A stretch of 64,000 nt of DNA from Nitrospira sp. GTDB taxonomy: Bacteria > Nitrospirota > Nitrospiria > Nitrospirales > Nitrospiraceae. Shown here one piece after another: positions 61,027-64,000 of this stretch. Numbering within the stretch: the stretch's first letter is position 1; each line of letters begins with the position of its first letter. The notes beneath the pieces were generated by a model that was not told the origin of the DNA, made no database searches, and worked only from the letters and a program-made list of their open reading frames with translations. Location: NCBI GenBank assembly GCA_005116965.1, contig SWDG01000001.1, positions 102,705-166,704 on the forward strand, in the 5' to 3' direction. Position numbers and translations under genes: made by a program.

Positions 61027-62421
61027 ATGGCCAGCGAACGGCATTTTAAGAAGAACCTGTGGCATGGGCTCTTGAGACTGCTCTTACTGGGCGCTCATGT
61101 GTTCGGGCTCTTCTCGGTTGTCGCCCTGTCGACTGCCGAGGCTCAATCGGGAAAGCCTGAAAGCCTGTACTACAAGTCCTGGGCGATCATTATTGGGATC
61201 GAAAACTATGTCGTGGCTCCTCCCATCCTCGGAGCGATCAGTGATGCCAAGAAGGTGGCCGAGGCGTTTCGGCGGTTAGGGTTCGACGAGGTGGTCGAGT
61301 TCTACGACAAGGATGCCAGCTCGCGACGTCTGCACCAGTTGTTCAACGACATGTTGCCGAGAAAAGTTGGGCGCATGGATCGGCTGGTTGTGTTCTTTGC
61401 GGGCCATGCCGGGTCTATGCAGGATCCTGATGGGTACGATCGAGGGTATCTCGTGCCGTTTGATGCGCCGGTCAACAACGCCACGAAGTCGATCACGGTT
61501 GAGCACTTAAAAGAATTTACGAGGCGGTCGGCTTCCAAACACACGCTCCTCATTCTCGATGCACCGGTATTCGGGTGGGAGACCACTGCGCCATCGGGAC
61601 TGTCATTGGAAGGGCGTTTGGCTCCAGAATCGGATACGGATCGGCGTGCAGTCCAAATCATCAGCGCGGCAGGTAAAGGAGAGACCGCTGTTCGGACTGA
61701 GAAAAGCAGTCGTTTTGTTGAGACACTATTGATCGGACTGTCTGGTGCTGCCGATCTGGACGCAAACGGCTGGCTCATGGCTTCCGAGTTGGGGACCTAT
61801 TTGGTGCGACAGGTTGAGGCGGTCTCCAATGGTACACAACGTCCATCCAATCTACGCATCGATGGTGATGGAGACACGGCGTTGGTAGAAGGACGGAGGT
61901 CGGCGTTTACGCTTGGTACCGGTCCTCGGACTCCCTCTGAGCGGCAACAGGAGGCGAAGGCTCACTACGAGCGAGCCTTCGCGCTGTTGCAGGAAGGGGA
62001 ATCAGGAGAAGAAGCCTTAGAACGACTGGATCGCGCGATCGGTTATGATCCGACCTTCGGCAATGCGTACGTGCTGAAGAGTTATGTTCGATTGGCAGTG
62101 GTGCCGAATCTCGACGAGGCCCTGGCGACCGGCCTCCTTGCAGTGAAGTATGCGCCGGGGAATCCCGATTCGTTTTATACGCTGGGATTGATTCACGAAA
62201 AACGCGGAGAGTTTGCGGAAGCTGAAGCGGCTCTTCGACAAGCCTTGCTCGTGAACAACACCTATCAGGATGTCTACTTTGCGTTGGGGGTACTATATGC
62301 CGATCATCTCAATGATCAGGCGAAGTCGGTGGAGGCCTTTCGCCGGTACTTGGAACTGGGTGGCACCCATGCTCGCGCCCGAGCCACTGTCAATCAAGCC
62401 GATCGTATTTCCACACCATAA
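61027..62421 (+). CDS. Caspase-like TPR protein with lost catalytic cysteine
   Basis: 464 aa. Signal peptide (about 11-39, ending in AEA/QSG). A caspase p20-like domain at about 48-255: WAIIIGIENY, AISDAKKVAEAFRRLGF, RLVVFFAGHAGSMQDPDGYDRGYLVPFDA (catalytic His in GHAG) and HTLLILDAPVFGWET where the catalytic Cys normally in LDACxSG is Pro (DAP). So it has lost the nucleophile. TPR repeats fill about 300-460 (AEAEAALRQALLVNNTYQDVYFALGVLY). Exported, perhaps a scaffold or regulatory pseudo-protease. Converges on a second caspase-like gene. Confidence 0.85.
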   Translation: MASERHFKKNLWHGLLRLLLLGAHVFGLFSVVALSTAEAQSGKPESLYYKSWAIIIGIENYVVAPPILGAISDAKKVAEAFRRLGFDEVVEFYDKDASSRRLHQLFNDMLPRKVGRMDRLVVFFAGHAGSMQDPDGYDRGYLVPFDAPVNNATKSITVEHLKEFTRRSASKHTLLILDAPVFGWETTAPSGLSLEGRLAPESDTDRRAVQIISAAGKGETAVRTEKSSRFVETLLIGLSGAADLDANGWLMASELGTYLVRQVEAVSNGTQRPSNLRIDGDGDTALVEGRRSAFTLGTGPRTPSERQQEAKAHYERAFALLQEGESGEEALERLDRAIGYDPTFGNAYVLKSYVRLAVVPNLDEALATGLLAVKYAPGNPDSFYTLGLIHEKRGEFAEAEAALRQALLVNNTYQDVYFALGVLYADHLNDQAKSVEAFRRYLELGGTHARARATVNQADRISTP

Positions 62422-62509
62422 ATATGCTGCGAAAAGACTCGCTAACTCATAAGGGCAGCGTGCAGCGCTATTGAGCTACTTGTCAGCGAACCGTCTGGGA
62501 TTGCGCGGA

Positions 62510-63736
62510 TTAGGGCGTTTCGGAAGAGGTGAGCGAAGGAAGCGCGGTTAGGGCGAGTGAGGCGGCTGGATCGTCCGGTTTGAGTGGGGGAAATAGCAGG
62601 GGCCGTTGCTCTTGATTGAACTGTGACTTTGCCGCCCAGGCGACTTTCTGACGCACGTAGCCGGCGAGTTCTCCGAATGTGACTGTTCCGTTGCGGACCC
62701 CCCACTGTGGTACGGCGGGCTTGGCGTGGCTTTGGGGGGAGCCGGGTGACGAGACCGTCGAAGATGAACAGGATCTGTTTGGTCTTGAGTTTGGCGAGGG
62801 CCGACTCTATGTTTTTGAGCAGGTAGAGGTGCCCTGTTGCGGTACGGTCGTTGTGGGGGACCAAGAGAATGTCGCCGGATGGCGCGACCATGGCCTGGCC
62901 TGAACGGAACAATAGACGATCACAACCGCTTGCTCGGCTGTATGCAATGGCGGCCAGTTGGACAGCACTTCGTCGAGATCCGCTCGGCCTGCCTTGAAAT
63001 CCTGGAGCAATGGGATATTCGAGGGCGGCACGCCGCCGAGGGACTGGAAATAATTGGCTACCATGTCCGCATCTCTCGATGCATAGGGCCGGGAGGTGAT
63101 GTGCGTATCGCGATAGACACTGGATCCTGTGGAGACTACGTAGTTCTGGGGTTGGTGAAAATCCGAGACTGGAGCAGGGATCTGGTCCATGTTGTCGGCT
63201 CCGGTGCGAACCGGCTGAATGATGAACAGCAGCGCCTGAGTCCGTGCAGCGGCTCCCCCCGATTCGGTGACGGACACACGGATCTCGACCTGTTGCGGTT
63301 GAAGGCTTGAGGGCAAGGTTGCCGCGAACTCCAGCGACTTGGTTTCTCCTGGTTGTAGCGGAGGAATCGTCAGCGTCGTCGACGGGAATTGTTCGATAAC
63401 CGATGGTGTGCCGGTGAGGGAGGCCGAGGCATTCTGGATCAGGCTTGAGCCGGTATTGACAACATCCACGTGCACCCGAATCTGTTCGCCGCTCTCCAGA
63501 AACAAATTGCCGTTCTCGTCGAGCAGCAGGGCTTTGAAACGAAGTTTCGACAGCGACGCAGAGGTGGCCTTGGAAGGAGATGACTCGATGGTGACTGTAG
63601 AGGGCAGTGCTTCTCCCTTGGGAGGAACTCCCGGGTGCCAGGCGCATCCGGGGGTCAGCAGGACGGTAGATCCGGCGAGGATCAGATATGCGGCGGAGAA
63701 TGATCGGAGTGAAGGTGTCTTACTGTAAGGGGTCAC
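62510..63736 (-). pseudogene. Caspase-like lipoprotein, two frameshifts, no catalytic dyad
   Basis: The product can be followed through three frames. Part 1 (63736 to about 62900): GTG start, signal SLRSFSAAYLILAGSTVLLTPGC (lipobox), a CARDB-like beta domain (about 60-175), then YVVSTGSSVYRDTHITSRPYASRDADMVANYFQSLG. Part 2 (frame change near 62890-62905): SGQAMVAPSGDILLVPHNDRTATGHLYLL ... LFIFDGLVTRL; the caspase His position is Gln (SGQA) and the Cys position Leu (DGL). Part 3 (after a C6 tract near 62738): VRNGTVTFGELAGYVRQKVAWAA to a stop at 62510-62512. Dead as a protease even if the frames were repaired. Confidence 0.75.
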
Positions 63737-63866
63737 GACTGAACCTGTTGCGACAGTTTCACGCCACCGTACTGGACATATAGGGCGAAAGCAACTGGCT
63801 ATCCAGGGGGCAGCTTGGCGTATAGACTGGGATGGGCTCATGGTGCTCACACCCGAAGCGTCGTGG

Positions 63867-64000
63867 GATGCTCAAAAAGGCAGCCCAGCAAGGCCGCAGT
63901 GAGCGAAGAGGCGAGGATGTGTATGCCAAGCTTCGCTTGAACCGCTCGCTTCGATCACATGCGAACGGATAGGCAGCTTGCCCTCGCCTTTTTTAGTACG
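63867..64000. repeat. Intergenic repeat-like element of Nitrospira type
   Basis: The string GATGCTCAAAAAGGCAGCCC and following AGCAAGGCCGCAGTGAGCGA closely resembles an element I recall as abundant between genes of Nitrospira. GGCGAGG (63910-63916) pairs with CCTCGCC (63982-63988) followed by six T, so it can form a long hairpin ending in a T-run, possibly acting as a terminator. It runs to the window edge. Confidence 0.5.

Overview
The window reads as chromosome of a Nitrospira-type bacterium (phylum Nitrospirota). This is inferred from remembered protein similarity, moderately high GC in core genes, compact operons and an intergenic repeat at the right edge that I associate with Nitrospira. 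No rRNA, tRNA, CRISPR array or phage structural gene was recognised.

Layout. 0-3.2 kb: end of a type IV pilus/type II secretion-like assembly operon (PilM-, PilN-, PilO- and PilP-like proteins and a pseudopilin), then proA and an unknown 596-aa protein. 6.6-9.2 kb: a 58-aa protein, a membrane hydrolase-family protein, trmL and galE. 9.4-11.6 kb: a TPR protein and a small membrane protein. 11.7-18.5 kb (minus): rplU-rpmA-obgE-proB-nadD-rsfS-lapB-bioB behind a good sigma70 promoter; rsfS appears to use an AUC start. 18.5-26.2 kb: PilZ protein, ilvE, the glycolytic operon gap-pgk-tpiA-secG (minus) and a mutS2 broken by a frameshift/deletion.

26.2-40.7 kb is the most distinctive region. A giant periplasmic multicopper oxidase (about 1490 aa, plus strand) converges on a five-gene minus-strand operon with four di-heme c-type cytochromes (eight CxxCH motifs) and a haem-free lipoprotein. 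Upstream of both units is the same architecture: a tandem pair of GnATC-N6-GATnC palindromes exactly 22 bp apart, followed 70-120 bp downstream by a sigma54 -24/-12 element. A third tandem pair lies in the convergent intergenic space. This looks like one sigma54/enhancer-binding-protein regulon controlling an uncharacterised extracytoplasmic redox system.

40.7-52.4 kb: glyQ-glyS, a membrane protein, ppdK, ribD, an esterase, a hypothetical, an MFS transporter and ribE, several joined by 4-bp stop/start overlaps. 52.4-58.6 kb is an AT-richer accessory region: an orphan HigA, two diverged copies of the ribE 3' end (suggesting repeated insertion at ribE), an uncharacterised two-gene unit, a PEP-CTERM-like exported protein, and intact and broken toxin-antitoxin modules (DUF433/DUF5615, VapB-like, Phd/RelE). 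58.7-64 kb: acs with a small membrane protein, then two convergent caspase-like proteins that both lack catalytic residues; the second is also frameshifted.

The frameshifts (mutS2, the DUF5615 toxin, the second caspase-like gene) could be biological decay or residual assembly errors; the sequence alone cannot settle this.
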